Origin: Acinetobacter vivianii
GTDB lineage: Bacteria; Pseudomonadota; Gammaproteobacteria; Pseudomonadales; Moraxellaceae
Assembly: GCF_014635885.1 (NCBI RefSeq)
Contig: NZ_BMDR01000001.1
Location: 434,001 to 498,000 of the forward strand
Reading direction: 5' to 3'
Length of the DNA: 64,000 nucleotides
The translations under genes were made by a program, and so were the position numbers. Position 1 is the first letter of the stretch, and every line of letters starts with the position of its first letter. Positions 55,249 through 63,070 of this stretch are shown here, one piece after another. The notes below the pieces were generated by a model. The model was given only the letters and a program-made list of their open reading frames with translations, was not told the DNA's origin and did not search any database.

Positions 55249-55279
55249 ACTATAAGTCTAAAGTTAGCTTTAATGTCAA
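55249..55279 (-). promoter_or_regulatory. MerR-type promoter A (DJ-1 gene; divergent merR)
   Basis: TTGACA (55274-55279) and TATAGT (55249-55254) are separated by exactly 19 bp, carrying the dyad TTAAAGCTAACTTTA. A 19-bp spacer is the mark of MerR-activated promoters. It lies 16 bp before the MerR start, so it may also serve autoregulation. Confidence 0.85.
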
Positions 55280-55294
55280 GAGGAAATCGGTAAA

Positions 55295-55714
55295 ATGAAT
55301 ATCAGTGAATTATCGAAACGTAGTGGTTTAACCACTCCAACGATTCGTTATTATGAGCAGATTAAACTGTTACCGAAAGCAAAGCGCAAATCGAATGGTT
55401 ATCGTGAATATAGCGAAAATGACCTCAAACAATTATTTGTGATTCAGCAAGCACAACAAGTCGGTTTCTCTTTGACCGAGATCAAGGCTTTTCTACCATC
55501 AAATGTTAGCTCTTGGGATCATGATGTTCTGATTAATCTTCTGGAAAGTAAAATCAAGGATATTGAAGACTTAGAGCAGAAACTGGCAATGAGCAAACAG
55601 AATCTTCGAGTGATGATTACTGCAATTAATAACAAGCCAGATGAAATCACCTGTGCAGAAAATGCGCAGCGTTTGCTCAATCTTTACTATAGCAATGACA
55701 GCACTGAAAAATAA
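55295..55714 (+). CDS. MerR-family transcriptional regulator
   Basis: A 139-residue MerR protein. The N-terminal winged helix is MNISELSKRSGLTTPTIRYYEQIKLLP (residues 1-27), with the second part SNGYREYSENDLKQL, and a dimerising helix at about 80-120 (LLESKIKDIEDLEQKLAMSKQNL). The only cysteine is in ITCAENAQ near residue 124, so it lacks the paired cysteines of metal-sensing members. It is surrounded by six promoters with a common dyad in a 19-bp spacer and is the obvious activator. The inducer is unknown. Confidence 0.92.
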   Translation: MNISELSKRSGLTTPTIRYYEQIKLLPKAKRKSNGYREYSENDLKQLFVIQQAQQVGFSLTEIKAFLPSNVSSWDHDVLINLLESKIKDIEDLEQKLAMSKQNLRVMITAINNKPDEITCAENAQRLLNLYYSNDSTEK

Positions 55715-55765
55715 TCGGCACCCTCTTTTATCGTTCTTTCCTCATCCGAAACTGATCAAAAGCTA

Positions 55766-55796
55766 TTGACCTTAAACCTTACTTTAAGCATAGGAT
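55766..55796 (+). promoter_or_regulatory. MerR-type promoter B (exported DJ-1 gene)
   Basis: TTGACC (55766-55771) and TAGGAT (55791-55796) are 19 bp apart, with spacer TTAAACCTTACTTTAAGCA. The dyad is the weakest of the six. Confidence 0.8.
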
Positions 55797-55826
55797 TATT
55801 GACAGGTGATGAATGAGGAACCTGTC

Positions 55827-56630
55827 ATGTTGCAACGTTGGAATCTTCAAAAGTGGTTGATCAGTATTTTTATGCTGATCTTTTCGGTTAACTCGGCCTT
55901 AGCGGCTGAATCTGTACAAAATGTACAAACGAAATCCTTAGGCAAAATTTTGGTGGTGATGACCAACCACGCCGCTTACCCTTCTCGTTCAGACCATACG
56001 GGCTTATGGTTGACTGAACTGACCCATTTTTATGATATTGCACAAGCTGCTGGCTATGACATGGATTTCGTTAGTCCACAAGGTGGCGCTGTTCCTTTAG
56101 ATGAACGCAGCCTAAAGCCCATTTATCTAGATAAATCAGCTAAAGCACACCTCGCCGATCCTAAATTTATGCAGCGTTTAAATAATACACTTGCACCTGC
56201 TGCGATTGATCCATCTCGTTACAAGGCCATTTATTATACGGGTGGTCACGGCACCATGTGGGATTTCCCCAAAAATGAGGGTCTTAAAAAGATCAGTGAG
56301 CAGATTTACCAGCAAGGTGGTGTGGTATCCGCTGTTTGTCATGGTGTAGGAGGTTTATTGTCGCTTCAGGACGATCATGGCAAAGCATTGATTGCAGGTC
56401 GAACTGTAACAGGATTTGCCAATATTGAGGAAACACTCTCAGGCATCAAATCGCAAGTGCCTTTCTCATTGCAAGATGGACTGATACAACGCGGCGCACA
56501 TTATAAGCGTGCGTGGGTACCATTTACGTCTTATGTGGTTGTGGATGACCGCATTATTACAGGACAAAATCCACAGTCGAGTAAAGAAATTGCGGAAGCT
56601 GTGGTCAAACGTCTCAGTACTTTAAAATAA
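55827..56630 (+). CDS. DJ-1/PfpI-family protein with signal peptide
   Basis: A 267-residue paralogue of the protein of 54510-55202, sharing GLWLTELTHFYDIA, VSPQGGAVPLDERSL, YYTGGHGTMWDFPKN and the elbow VVSAVCHGVGGLL (nucleophile Cys near 170). It differs by a signal peptide (WLISIFMLIFSVNSALA, cleaved near residue 27), so it acts outside the cytoplasm. The ATG at 55827 follows GAGGA; earlier in-frame starts at 55806 and 55809 lie very near the expected transcription start. A terminator follows. Confidence 0.85.
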   Translation: MLQRWNLQKWLISIFMLIFSVNSALAAESVQNVQTKSLGKILVVMTNHAAYPSRSDHTGLWLTELTHFYDIAQAAGYDMDFVSPQGGAVPLDERSLKPIYLDKSAKAHLADPKFMQRLNNTLAPAAIDPSRYKAIYYTGGHGTMWDFPKNEGLKKISEQIYQQGGVVSAVCHGVGGLLSLQDDHGKALIAGRTVTGFANIEETLSGIKSQVPFSLQDGLIQRGAHYKRAWVPFTSYVVVDDRIITGQNPQSSKEIAEAVVKRLSTLK

Positions 56631-56641
56631 AAAATGCCATT

Positions 56642-56673
56642 AAAGCCAGATCTTAACAATCTGGCTTTTTTAT
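56642..56673 (+). terminator. Terminator of the exported DJ-1 gene
   Basis: AAAGCCAGAT and ATCTGGCTTT form a perfect 10-bp stem with a 7-base loop and a T-tract, 12 bp after the stop codon. Confidence 0.88.
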
Positions 56674-56764
56674 TAAACAAATAGATATTTCTCAATGAGA
56701 TTTATATTTCCCTATTGATTCATTGTTCTCATGCATTGAATGAGTGAAAGCCTTCAAAAAATGC

Positions 56765-56795
56765 TTGACCTTAAAGTGAGCTTTAATCTTAGCAT
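56765..56795 (+). promoter_or_regulatory. MerR-type promoter C (exported ADC-family gene)
   Basis: TTGACC (56765-56770) and TAGCAT (56790-56795) are 19 bp apart; the spacer is TTAAAGTGAGCTTTAATCT, close to the consensus of the set. Confidence 0.88.
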
Positions 56796-56821
56796 CTTAA
56801 AAGGTTAACAGGAGGAATCTC

Positions 56822-57868
56822 ATGAACTTCAATCAACGTCATTTCAGTCGTTCAATCTCGGCAATGGCAGCAAGTATATTGCTCAGCACTGCAACTTATG
56901 CAACTGAACCAAATCAGCTCGCAAATCAACCCCATACCTCACAGAACACAGCGCAAACCACTGTTGTTGAATTTGGTCCTTATAAAGTCAATGTGCCTAA
57001 AGGTGGTTATTACGATCGTTTTCGTATGAATCCTGATTTAGATGAAGTGGCAAAAGATCCAGCCGCTGGAAATATTGATTATTTCCGTACTATTCCTAAA
57101 AAGCTGGTGGATACACGCGTGGGTAAAGTCTGGTCACCAAATTTCTATTACCGTACCAGCAATGTACAATTGTTGATGCTTGCCCCAATCGCAAAATTAA
57201 AGACCAAGTTACCTGCACCGCTGGAACCCTTACAACCTTTCCCGGGTTATGGTTTAGTTTCTCTAACCTTCTTTTCCTATGCTGTGGGTGATGTCGATCC
57301 ATACGATGAAGTTTCTGTTACCATTGTGGTTCGTCAGCCTGGTGCACATCATTTCAATAGCACTGAATTATTAAGCTCAATGCGCAAGCATAAATATTAT
57401 GGTTATGTACTGGCCTTACCTGTCGATACGGAAATTGCCCGTGTTCGCGGTGTTTATGGCTACCAGTTACCGAAATGGCTCACACCGATTGATCTGAATA
57501 TCGGTAGTCAAAAACTACAGGCTCAGATTTTTAATACAGATGGTCAACCTGATTTAAGTCTAACCGCAGCTTTGCCAAAAATTAAAACAGTGAAGCCACA
57601 ATCAAGAATTGAAACCAAGACCATGTATCAACTGGTTGACGGTAAATGGCACAGCACTTCTGTAGAATCAAATACATTGGCATTTGGACAAAAGTTATTT
57701 CCAAAGGACGTGCAACTGGTTCGTAGTGGCGGGCCATTGACGAAACTTCTGAATGATTTAGGCACGGAGAAGATCTTGCGTCTCGATGTGGTCAAAGATG
57801 CTCAATTAGCCCTGAATATGCCGGTTCCTTATCCTGCGCTGGATCAGGTCAGCAAGCATAAAAAGTAA
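56822..57868 (+). CDS. Acetoacetate-decarboxylase-family protein, exported
   Basis: A 348-residue protein with a signal peptide (SISAMAASILLSTATYA, cleaved near residue 28) and then an ADC-like beta domain: GGYYDRFRMNPDLDEVAKDP, SPNFYYRTSNVQLLMLAP, PGYGLVSLTFFSYAVGD, and RVRGVYGYQLPKWL, whose lysine sits where ADC has its Schiff-base PKK motif. The family includes decarboxylases, cyclases and lyases, so the reaction is open. GGAGG directly upstream gives a strong start. The cytosolic paralogue is at 60839-61735; export of an ADC-family enzyme is unusual. Confidence 0.82.
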   Translation: MNFNQRHFSRSISAMAASILLSTATYATEPNQLANQPHTSQNTAQTTVVEFGPYKVNVPKGGYYDRFRMNPDLDEVAKDPAAGNIDYFRTIPKKLVDTRVGKVWSPNFYYRTSNVQLLMLAPIAKLKTKLPAPLEPLQPFPGYGLVSLTFFSYAVGDVDPYDEVSVTIVVRQPGAHHFNSTELLSSMRKHKYYGYVLALPVDTEIARVRGVYGYQLPKWLTPIDLNIGSQKLQAQIFNTDGQPDLSLTAALPKIKTVKPQSRIETKTMYQLVDGKWHSTSVESNTLAFGQKLFPKDVQLVRSGGPLTKLLNDLGTEKILRLDVVKDAQLALNMPVPYPALDQVSKHKK

Positions 57869-57883
57869 GTTGATTATATGACC

Positions 57884-57920
57884 AGCACCCGTTTTCAGAT
57901 TGAAAGCGGGTGTTTTTTTA
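57884..57920 (+). terminator. Terminator of the exported ADC-family gene
   Basis: CACCCGTTTTC and GAAAGCGGGTG pair with one wobble around a 5-base loop, followed by TTTTTTT. Confidence 0.88.
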
Positions 57921-58086
57921 TTTCAACTAAAATGTTTGTCGTTTTAAAAATAGAAAATTCTCGTCTTTGGTCAATTATTTCTTTTTAGTTTTAAGCCTAA
58001 GTATCCATCTTATTTGCTTGTGTAGGGTTTTAGAACATTGGGTTGAAGTCTAATAGTCTGATCGTAGATTGCAAAAAAGCTCTCAA

Positions 58087-58121
58087 TAAAAAAGCCAATG
58101 ACAGATGTGCTGCCATTGGCT
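58087..58121 (-). terminator. Terminator of the Old Yellow Enzyme gene
   Basis: On the minus strand GCCAATG and CATTGGC pair around a 13-base loop and run into TTTTTTATT, about 60 bp beyond the stop codon. Confidence 0.8.
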
Positions 58122-58178
58122 GTTGCTTCATGATTCAAACTATAAAAAGTTTAGAAGCTCTGCTGCTGTTTAATATGC

Positions 58179-59408
58179 TTAGGCATAATGACGCATCTGG
58201 TTTTTATAAAGACGGGTACGGCGTGCCATCGCAGCTTGTTGCAGAATCAATGCCCAAAGTGGAGAAACTTTTGGATTCGGGTGTTTTCCAAGACTCAATT
58301 TACGCAACTGAAATTTCACTGTGGCCATATTTGCCAAAGAAGCCAGCGTTTTATTTTTCCAATGGATGGGCTGTAACTCAGGTGCTGTGTTCTGCCCTTG
58401 CTGCCATTGATGAGGTAAATTTGGTTCGATTGCCAACGCAGTCGCTATCCCGACCATATCGACACCGCTTTCAATCACTTGTTCCGCCACCTGTTTACGG
58501 CGAATTCCCCCCGTTACCATCACTGGCATCTTGGCTACTTTGCGGATCTCCTGAGCAAATTCCAGAAAATAAGCTTCACGTGCCAAGGTACGACCATCGC
58601 GTGCCTGTCCTTGCATGGCAGGTGCTTCATAGCTACCACCAGACAGCTCGACCAGATCGACTGCTAATCCATTTAGCATCTGCACCACTTGCTGTGCATC
58701 TTCCGCACTAAAACCACCGCGCTGGAAATCTGCTGAATTGAGTTTTACTGCAACAGTAAATGTCTCAGAAACCACAGCACGCACTGCTTTAACTATTTCG
58801 ATCAGGATACGCGCCCGATTTTCCAGAGAACCGCCCCACTGATCCTGACGTTTATTGCTGAGTGGTGAAAGGAACTGGCTGAGTAAATAACCATGTGCTG
58901 CGTGGATTTCAACACCTGTAAAGCCTGCTTTCTCTCCTAGACGTGCAGTATTGGCAAAGCGGTCTATCACTTCCTGAATCATGGCCTGATCCATTTCAAT
59001 TGGCGTATTAAAACGATCTGACATTTTGCCTAAATCTAGAGCAACGGCTGAAGGTGCCCAAGTATCCTGACCTAAATTTGATTGCATCTGACGCCCAGGA
59101 TGATTGATCTGTAACCAGACTTGTGCGCCTTTAGAACGACCGATTTGTGCCCAACGCTTAAAGGTGTCCAGATGTTGTTCATCTTCAAGTACCACACCGC
59201 CAGGCCCTGTCATTGCACGGCGATCCACCATCACATTACCGGTAATGATTAAACCGACACCACCATCCGCCCATGCCTGATATAAACGCATCAGTTCTTC
59301 CGACGGCGCATGATTGATATCTGCCATATTTTCTTCCATTGCCGCTTTTGCAATGCGGTTGGGAATATCAGAACCATTCGGGAAAACCAGTTTTTCAAAT
59401 ACTTTCAT
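58179..59408 (-). CDS. NADH:flavin oxidoreductase (Old Yellow Enzyme family)
   Basis: A 409-residue FMN barrel enzyme. NRIAKAAMEENMAD opens the flavin site; VEIHAAHGYLLSQFLSP (about residues 175-191, with the substrate-binding His pair region) and NKRQDQWGGSLENRARI are the family signature; MVTGGIRRKQVAEQVIESGVDMVGIATAL closes the FMN phosphate site. Such enzymes reduce activated C=C bonds of enones or related compounds. GAGGTC precedes the start, and a MerR-type promoter (site D) lies just upstream. Confidence 0.9.
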   Translation of the reverse strand: MKVFEKLVFPNGSDIPNRIAKAAMEENMADINHAPSEELMRLYQAWADGGVGLIITGNVMVDRRAMTGPGGVVLEDEQHLDTFKRWAQIGRSKGAQVWLQINHPGRQMQSNLGQDTWAPSAVALDLGKMSDRFNTPIEMDQAMIQEVIDRFANTARLGEKAGFTGVEIHAAHGYLLSQFLSPLSNKRQDQWGGSLENRARILIEIVKAVRAVVSETFTVAVKLNSADFQRGGFSAEDAQQVVQMLNGLAVDLVELSGGSYEAPAMQGQARDGRTLAREAYFLEFAQEIRKVAKMPVMVTGGIRRKQVAEQVIESGVDMVGIATALAIEPNLPHQWQQGQNTAPELQPIHWKNKTLASLANMATVKFQLRKLSLGKHPNPKVSPLWALILQQAAMARRTRLYKNQMRHYA

Positions 59409-59435
59409 TTTTGTGACCTCATTGAGTATGGATTT

Positions 59436-59466
59436 ACTTTAAGATTAAAGCCAACTTTAATGTCAA
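59436..59466 (-). promoter_or_regulatory. MerR-type promoter D (Old Yellow Enzyme gene)
   Basis: TTGACA (59461-59466) and TAAAGT (59436-59441) are 19 bp apart; the spacer is TTAAAGTTGGCTTTAATCT. Confidence 0.87.
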
Positions 59467-59531
59467 TAGTTTTATCAAATGGAATAATATATTTTTTATA
59501 AATATTTTTTAGATTCAGTTAATTAGGTAAT

Positions 59532-59563
59532 AAAAAAATAGAGGCACGCAGGCCTCTATTTTG
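59532..59563 (-). terminator. Terminator of the alpha/beta hydrolase gene
   Basis: AAAATAGAGGC and GCCTCTATTTT form an 11-bp stem with a 6-base loop, with a T-tract on the minus strand. Confidence 0.85.
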
Positions 59564-59583
59564 ATTGTGTTGAGTAAAATTGA

Positions 59584-60414
59584 TTATTGTCGGATAAATG
59601 CCAGTAAATCTGGATTAATCACATCCGCGTTTACGGTAAGCATTCCATGTGAGAAACCTTTATACGTTTTTAAAGTACCGTTTTGTACTAGCTTGGCTGA
59701 CAATGCGCCCGAATTTTCATAAGGAACCACCTGATCATCATCGCCATGCATCACCAGCACAGGCACTGAAATCTTTTTTAAATCTTCAGTAAAATCGGTT
59801 TGGGAAAACGCCACGATGCCATCGTAATGTGCTTTGGCACCGCCCATCATGCCTTGTCGCCACCAGTTCCAGATCACAGGCTCAGATGGTTTTGCATCGG
59901 GACGATTAAAACCATAGAAAGGACCAGCAGGCAAATCGTAATAAAATTGCGATCTATTCTTGAATAACTGGTTTTGCAGGTCATCAAACACTTCTTTCGG
60001 TAAGCCGTCAGGATTATTCGGTGTTTTTACCATAATGGGGGGCACTGCACTCACCAGCACGGCTTTGGCAACATTTTCTTCGCCATGACGCGCGATGTAA
60101 TGTGCTACTTCCCCACCTCCTGTTGAATGTCCGATATGAATGGCATTCTTAATCCTGAGATGTTGTACTACCGCAGCGACATCATCAGCATAATGATCCA
60201 TATCATGTCCATCCCAAACCTGACTGGAACGGCCATGCCCACGACGATCATGTGCGACGACACGGAAACCTTCGTTTAAGAAAAAAAGTAACTGGGCATC
60301 CCAATCATCTGAGCTCAGTGGCCAGCCATGATGGAAAAAGAGGACCTGTGCATCTCGTGGACCCCAGTCCTTATAAAAAATTTCTACACCATCTTTTGTC
60401 GTAACGTACGCCAT
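59584..60414 (-). CDS. Alpha/beta hydrolase (arylesterase/chloroperoxidase type)
   Basis: A 276-residue alpha/beta hydrolase. The oxyanion region is FFHHGWPLSSDDW, the nucleophile elbow GHSTGGGEVAHY (Ser near residue 98), the acid VLVMHGDDDQVVPY and the histidine GFSHGMLTVN. DRRGHGRSSQVWDGHDMDHYADD places it in the cofactor-free haloperoxidase/esterase group. The ATG at 60414 follows AGGAG; an in-frame start at 60453 is not needed. It has its own MerR-type promoter (site E) and terminator. Confidence 0.9.
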   Translation of the reverse strand: MAYVTTKDGVEIFYKDWGPRDAQVLFFHHGWPLSSDDWDAQLLFFLNEGFRVVAHDRRGHGRSSQVWDGHDMDHYADDVAAVVQHLRIKNAIHIGHSTGGGEVAHYIARHGEENVAKAVLVSAVPPIMVKTPNNPDGLPKEVFDDLQNQLFKNRSQFYYDLPAGPFYGFNRPDAKPSEPVIWNWWRQGMMGGAKAHYDGIVAFSQTDFTEDLKKISVPVLVMHGDDDQVVPYENSGALSAKLVQNGTLKTYKGFSHGMLTVNADVINPDLLAFIRQ

Positions 60415-60520
60415 CTTTGTTTCTCCTGTGTAAGATTTACACTGTCGAGTCATGATCTATGTTGTAATTCATGTCGGTAAAATCACATTTTTTAAAACTA
60501 TCTGTATGGATAGCCACTCT

Positions 60521-60551
60521 ATACTAAGGTTAAAGTTCACTTTAAGGTCAA
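60521..60551 (-). promoter_or_regulatory. MerR-type promoter E (alpha/beta hydrolase gene)
   Basis: TTGACC (60546-60551) and TAGTAT (60521-60526) are 19 bp apart; the spacer is TTAAAGTGAACTTTAACCT. Confidence 0.87.
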
Positions 60552-60734
60552 CGGGTTTAGTCCCATTCTGATAATAAAAATGTAATTTTATAATTTAGAA
60601 ATAAAAGACAAAATCGAAGATGAGCTATTGAAATTCAATGTTTTATTAAAGATTTAAAAATATTTGATTGTCTATTCTGTTTACATACTTTCAACGAATA
60701 CAGCGCCCGTTTTCCGAAACAGAAATTTTAGGGC

Positions 60735-60765
60735 TTGACTTTAAAGTTAGCTTTAATCTTATAGT
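60735..60765 (+). promoter_or_regulatory. MerR-type promoter F (ADC-family/dehydrogenase operon)
   Basis: TTGACT (60735-60740) and TATAGT (60760-60765) are 19 bp apart; the spacer is TTAAAGTTAGCTTTAATCT. The 424-bp gap around it (60415-60838) holds promoters E and F and is otherwise AT-rich without a gene. Confidence 0.88.
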
Positions 60766-60838
60766 GATCTCAGATGACAAATGCATAGATTCTTATACAG
60801 GCATTTTGAATAACTTGATCAATTAAAGGTTAACCCAT

Positions 60839-61735
60839 ATGAACAGCAATAAACAGTTTACTGAAGTTGAGTTTGGACAACAAAAGGTTAGCGTTCCTAA
60901 AGGTGGCTACTATGATCGTTTTAGAATGAACCCGAACCTTGATGAAGTTGCTCAAGATCCTGCTGCAGGAAATATCGATTTTTTCCGTAAGATTCCAAAG
61001 AAGCTAGTCGAATCGAGAGTTGGCCCTGTCTGGGCACCTAATTTTTATTATCGCAGCAGTAGTGTGCAAATATTGATGTTGGCACCGTTGAAATTACTCA
61101 AGAAAAAGCTACCTGCGCCTTTGCAACCTTTACGCGCTTTACCTGGTTATGGCTTGGTTGCATTAACCTTCTTCCGCTATTCTGTTTGCGATAATGATCC
61201 ATATAACGAAGTCTCGGTTGCAATTGTTGTGCGTAAACCAGAGGCTCATGGCTCACATGCTTTAGAGCTGGCCAATTCGATTCGACAACGTCATTTTTAT
61301 GCCCATGTATTGGCATTGCCTGTCGATACCGAGATTGCACGCGTTCGTGGCGTATATGGCTATCAACTGCCGAAATGGCTCACCGAAATTAATGTCGAGA
61401 TTCATCCCGATCAAATTCATGCAAATTTGACAGATACCACAGGCAAGATCGATTTAAGCCTGACCGCAGTGACACCTGCTTTACAGCATGTGAAATCTGA
61501 ATCTCGAATGACTGAAGCGACGATGCTTCATCAAGTTGATGGCAAATGGCATAAAACACTGGTGCAATCTAATCCCCTTTCATTGGCACAGCAATTATTA
61601 CCGAAAAAGGTCAAGTTGCTTCGTCATGGCGGGCCTTTAAGCCAGTTACTGGATGAGTTGGGAGCATCCAGAATTCTTCGTCTGGATGTGGTAGAAGATG
61701 CTCAAGTTGTGCTCAATTTACCGAAACCACTTTAA
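60839..61735 (+). CDS. Acetoacetate-decarboxylase-family protein, cytosolic
   Basis: A 298-residue paralogue of the protein of 56822-57868 without a signal peptide. Shared blocks are VPKGGYYDRFRMNPNLDEVA, NFYYRSSSVQILMLAPL, PGYGLVALTFFRYSVCDNDPYNEVSV and RVRGVYGYQLPKWLTEI with the candidate active lysine. AAGG nine bases upstream sets the start. It is followed after 34 bp by the saccharopine-dehydrogenase-like gene and then an aldehyde dehydrogenase gene, forming one operon from promoter F. It may act on a beta-keto acid, but the substrate is unknown. Confidence 0.82.
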   Translation: MNSNKQFTEVEFGQQKVSVPKGGYYDRFRMNPNLDEVAQDPAAGNIDFFRKIPKKLVESRVGPVWAPNFYYRSSSVQILMLAPLKLLKKKLPAPLQPLRALPGYGLVALTFFRYSVCDNDPYNEVSVAIVVRKPEAHGSHALELANSIRQRHFYAHVLALPVDTEIARVRGVYGYQLPKWLTEINVEIHPDQIHANLTDTTGKIDLSLTAVTPALQHVKSESRMTEATMLHQVDGKWHKTLVQSNPLSLAQQLLPKKVKLLRHGGPLSQLLDELGASRILRLDVVEDAQVVLNLPKPL

Positions 61736-61769
61736 ATATTAAACCACTTAAAATGAAGGAAAATAAACA

Positions 61770-63014
61770 ATGACACAAACCAATTATGATCTTGTTGTAT
61801 TCGGTGCCACCAGTTTTGTTGGGCAAATTCTGACCCGATATCTGGCAGAATATTTTTCGACCCAACAGGAACAACTGAGCTGGGCAATTGCGGGCCGCTC
61901 TCAACAAAAACTACAAGACCTTAAAAGTAGTTTAGGTACTTTGGGAGAATCTTTGCCGATCCTGATCGCCGATGCAAGCAATCAAGCTGAGCTAAACGCA
62001 TTGTGCGCACAGACGCGTGTGGTGGTTTCAACGGTTGGCCCTTACGCTTTATATGGCGAACCCTTGATTCAGGCCTGTGTAACCAATGGTACAGATTATT
62101 GTGATCTGACGGGCGAAACACAATGGATCAAAAAAATGATCGAGAAATACGAATCTCAAGCCCAGCAATCAGGCGCACGCATTGTGCATTGTTGTGGTTT
62201 TGATTCAGTTCCATCGGATATGGGAGTTTATTACTTACAGCAACAGGCTCAAAAACAGTTCAATGCACCTGCAACGCAAGTCAGCATGCGGGTCAAGACC
62301 TTAAAAGGTGGCGCGTCAGGTGGCACAGTTGCGAGTCTTATTAATGTGATTCAGGAAGCGGCGGCTGATCCTGCACTACGTAAAGATCTGGTCAATCCTT
62401 ATGTGCTTTGCCCGCCTGATCATGGCAATAGCCAACGACAAATTTATATTAAAACTGCGAAATTCGATTCAGATTTTAATGCTTGGATTGCGCCATTCGT
62501 GATGGCAGCAGTCAATGAACGTGTTGTGCATCGTTCTAACGCATTGTCAGGCAATGCCTATGGCAGCAACTTTAGCTATAACGAAGCCATTTTAACTGGC
62601 GAAGGTTTAAAAGGACGTTTCAAAGCTTTAGGCGTGGTTTCTGGCTTAGGTGTCTTCATGCTCGCCGCAGTGAGTAAACCTGTGAGCCAGCTGATGGAAC
62701 GTTATATGTTGCCAAAACCAGGCGAAGGCCCTACCCCAGAACAGCAGCGCACAGGACGTTTTGATTTACGTTTTATCGGCAAAACCGAAGCAGGTCAAAC
62801 CCTCAAAATCAAAGTCACAGGTGATCGTGATCCAGGCTATGGCTCTACTGGAAAAATGTTGGGACAAGCTGCCTTAAGTCTTGCAATTGATCATGTTAAA
62901 GAAGCTAAAAATACGGGCCGTGCCGGTGGTTTCTGGACACCTGCAACCATGTTTGATGATCGGTTTATTCAACGTTTGACCAAGCATGCAGGCATAGCGT
63001 TTCAACAGCTCTAA
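61770..63014 (+). CDS. Saccharopine-dehydrogenase/trans-acting enoyl reductase family protein
   Basis: A 414-residue NAD(P)-dependent oxidoreductase. The Rossmann start is LVVFGATSFVGQILTRYLAEYF (GATSFVG), followed by WAIAGRSQQKLQDL and VVSTVGPYALYGEPLIQACVTNGTDYCDLTGE, the pattern of the saccharopine-dehydrogenase-like family to which mycobacterial trans-acting enoyl reductases belong. A single hydrophobic stretch near residue 290 (GVVSGLGVFMLAAVS) may allow membrane contact. GAAGGA precedes the start. It lies between the ADC-family and aldehyde dehydrogenase genes; its substrate is not known. Confidence 0.85.
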   Translation: MTQTNYDLVVFGATSFVGQILTRYLAEYFSTQQEQLSWAIAGRSQQKLQDLKSSLGTLGESLPILIADASNQAELNALCAQTRVVVSTVGPYALYGEPLIQACVTNGTDYCDLTGETQWIKKMIEKYESQAQQSGARIVHCCGFDSVPSDMGVYYLQQQAQKQFNAPATQVSMRVKTLKGGASGGTVASLINVIQEAAADPALRKDLVNPYVLCPPDHGNSQRQIYIKTAKFDSDFNAWIAPFVMAAVNERVVHRSNALSGNAYGSNFSYNEAILTGEGLKGRFKALGVVSGLGVFMLAAVSKPVSQLMERYMLPKPGEGPTPEQQRTGRFDLRFIGKTEAGQTLKIKVTGDRDPGYGSTGKMLGQAALSLAIDHVKEAKNTGRAGGFWTPATMFDDRFIQRLTKHAGIAFQQL

Positions 63015-63070
63015 GTCTAGCCAATATCCACATGTCGGCAGCCTGTCTGCCAAAATTCATGAGGTTGAAG

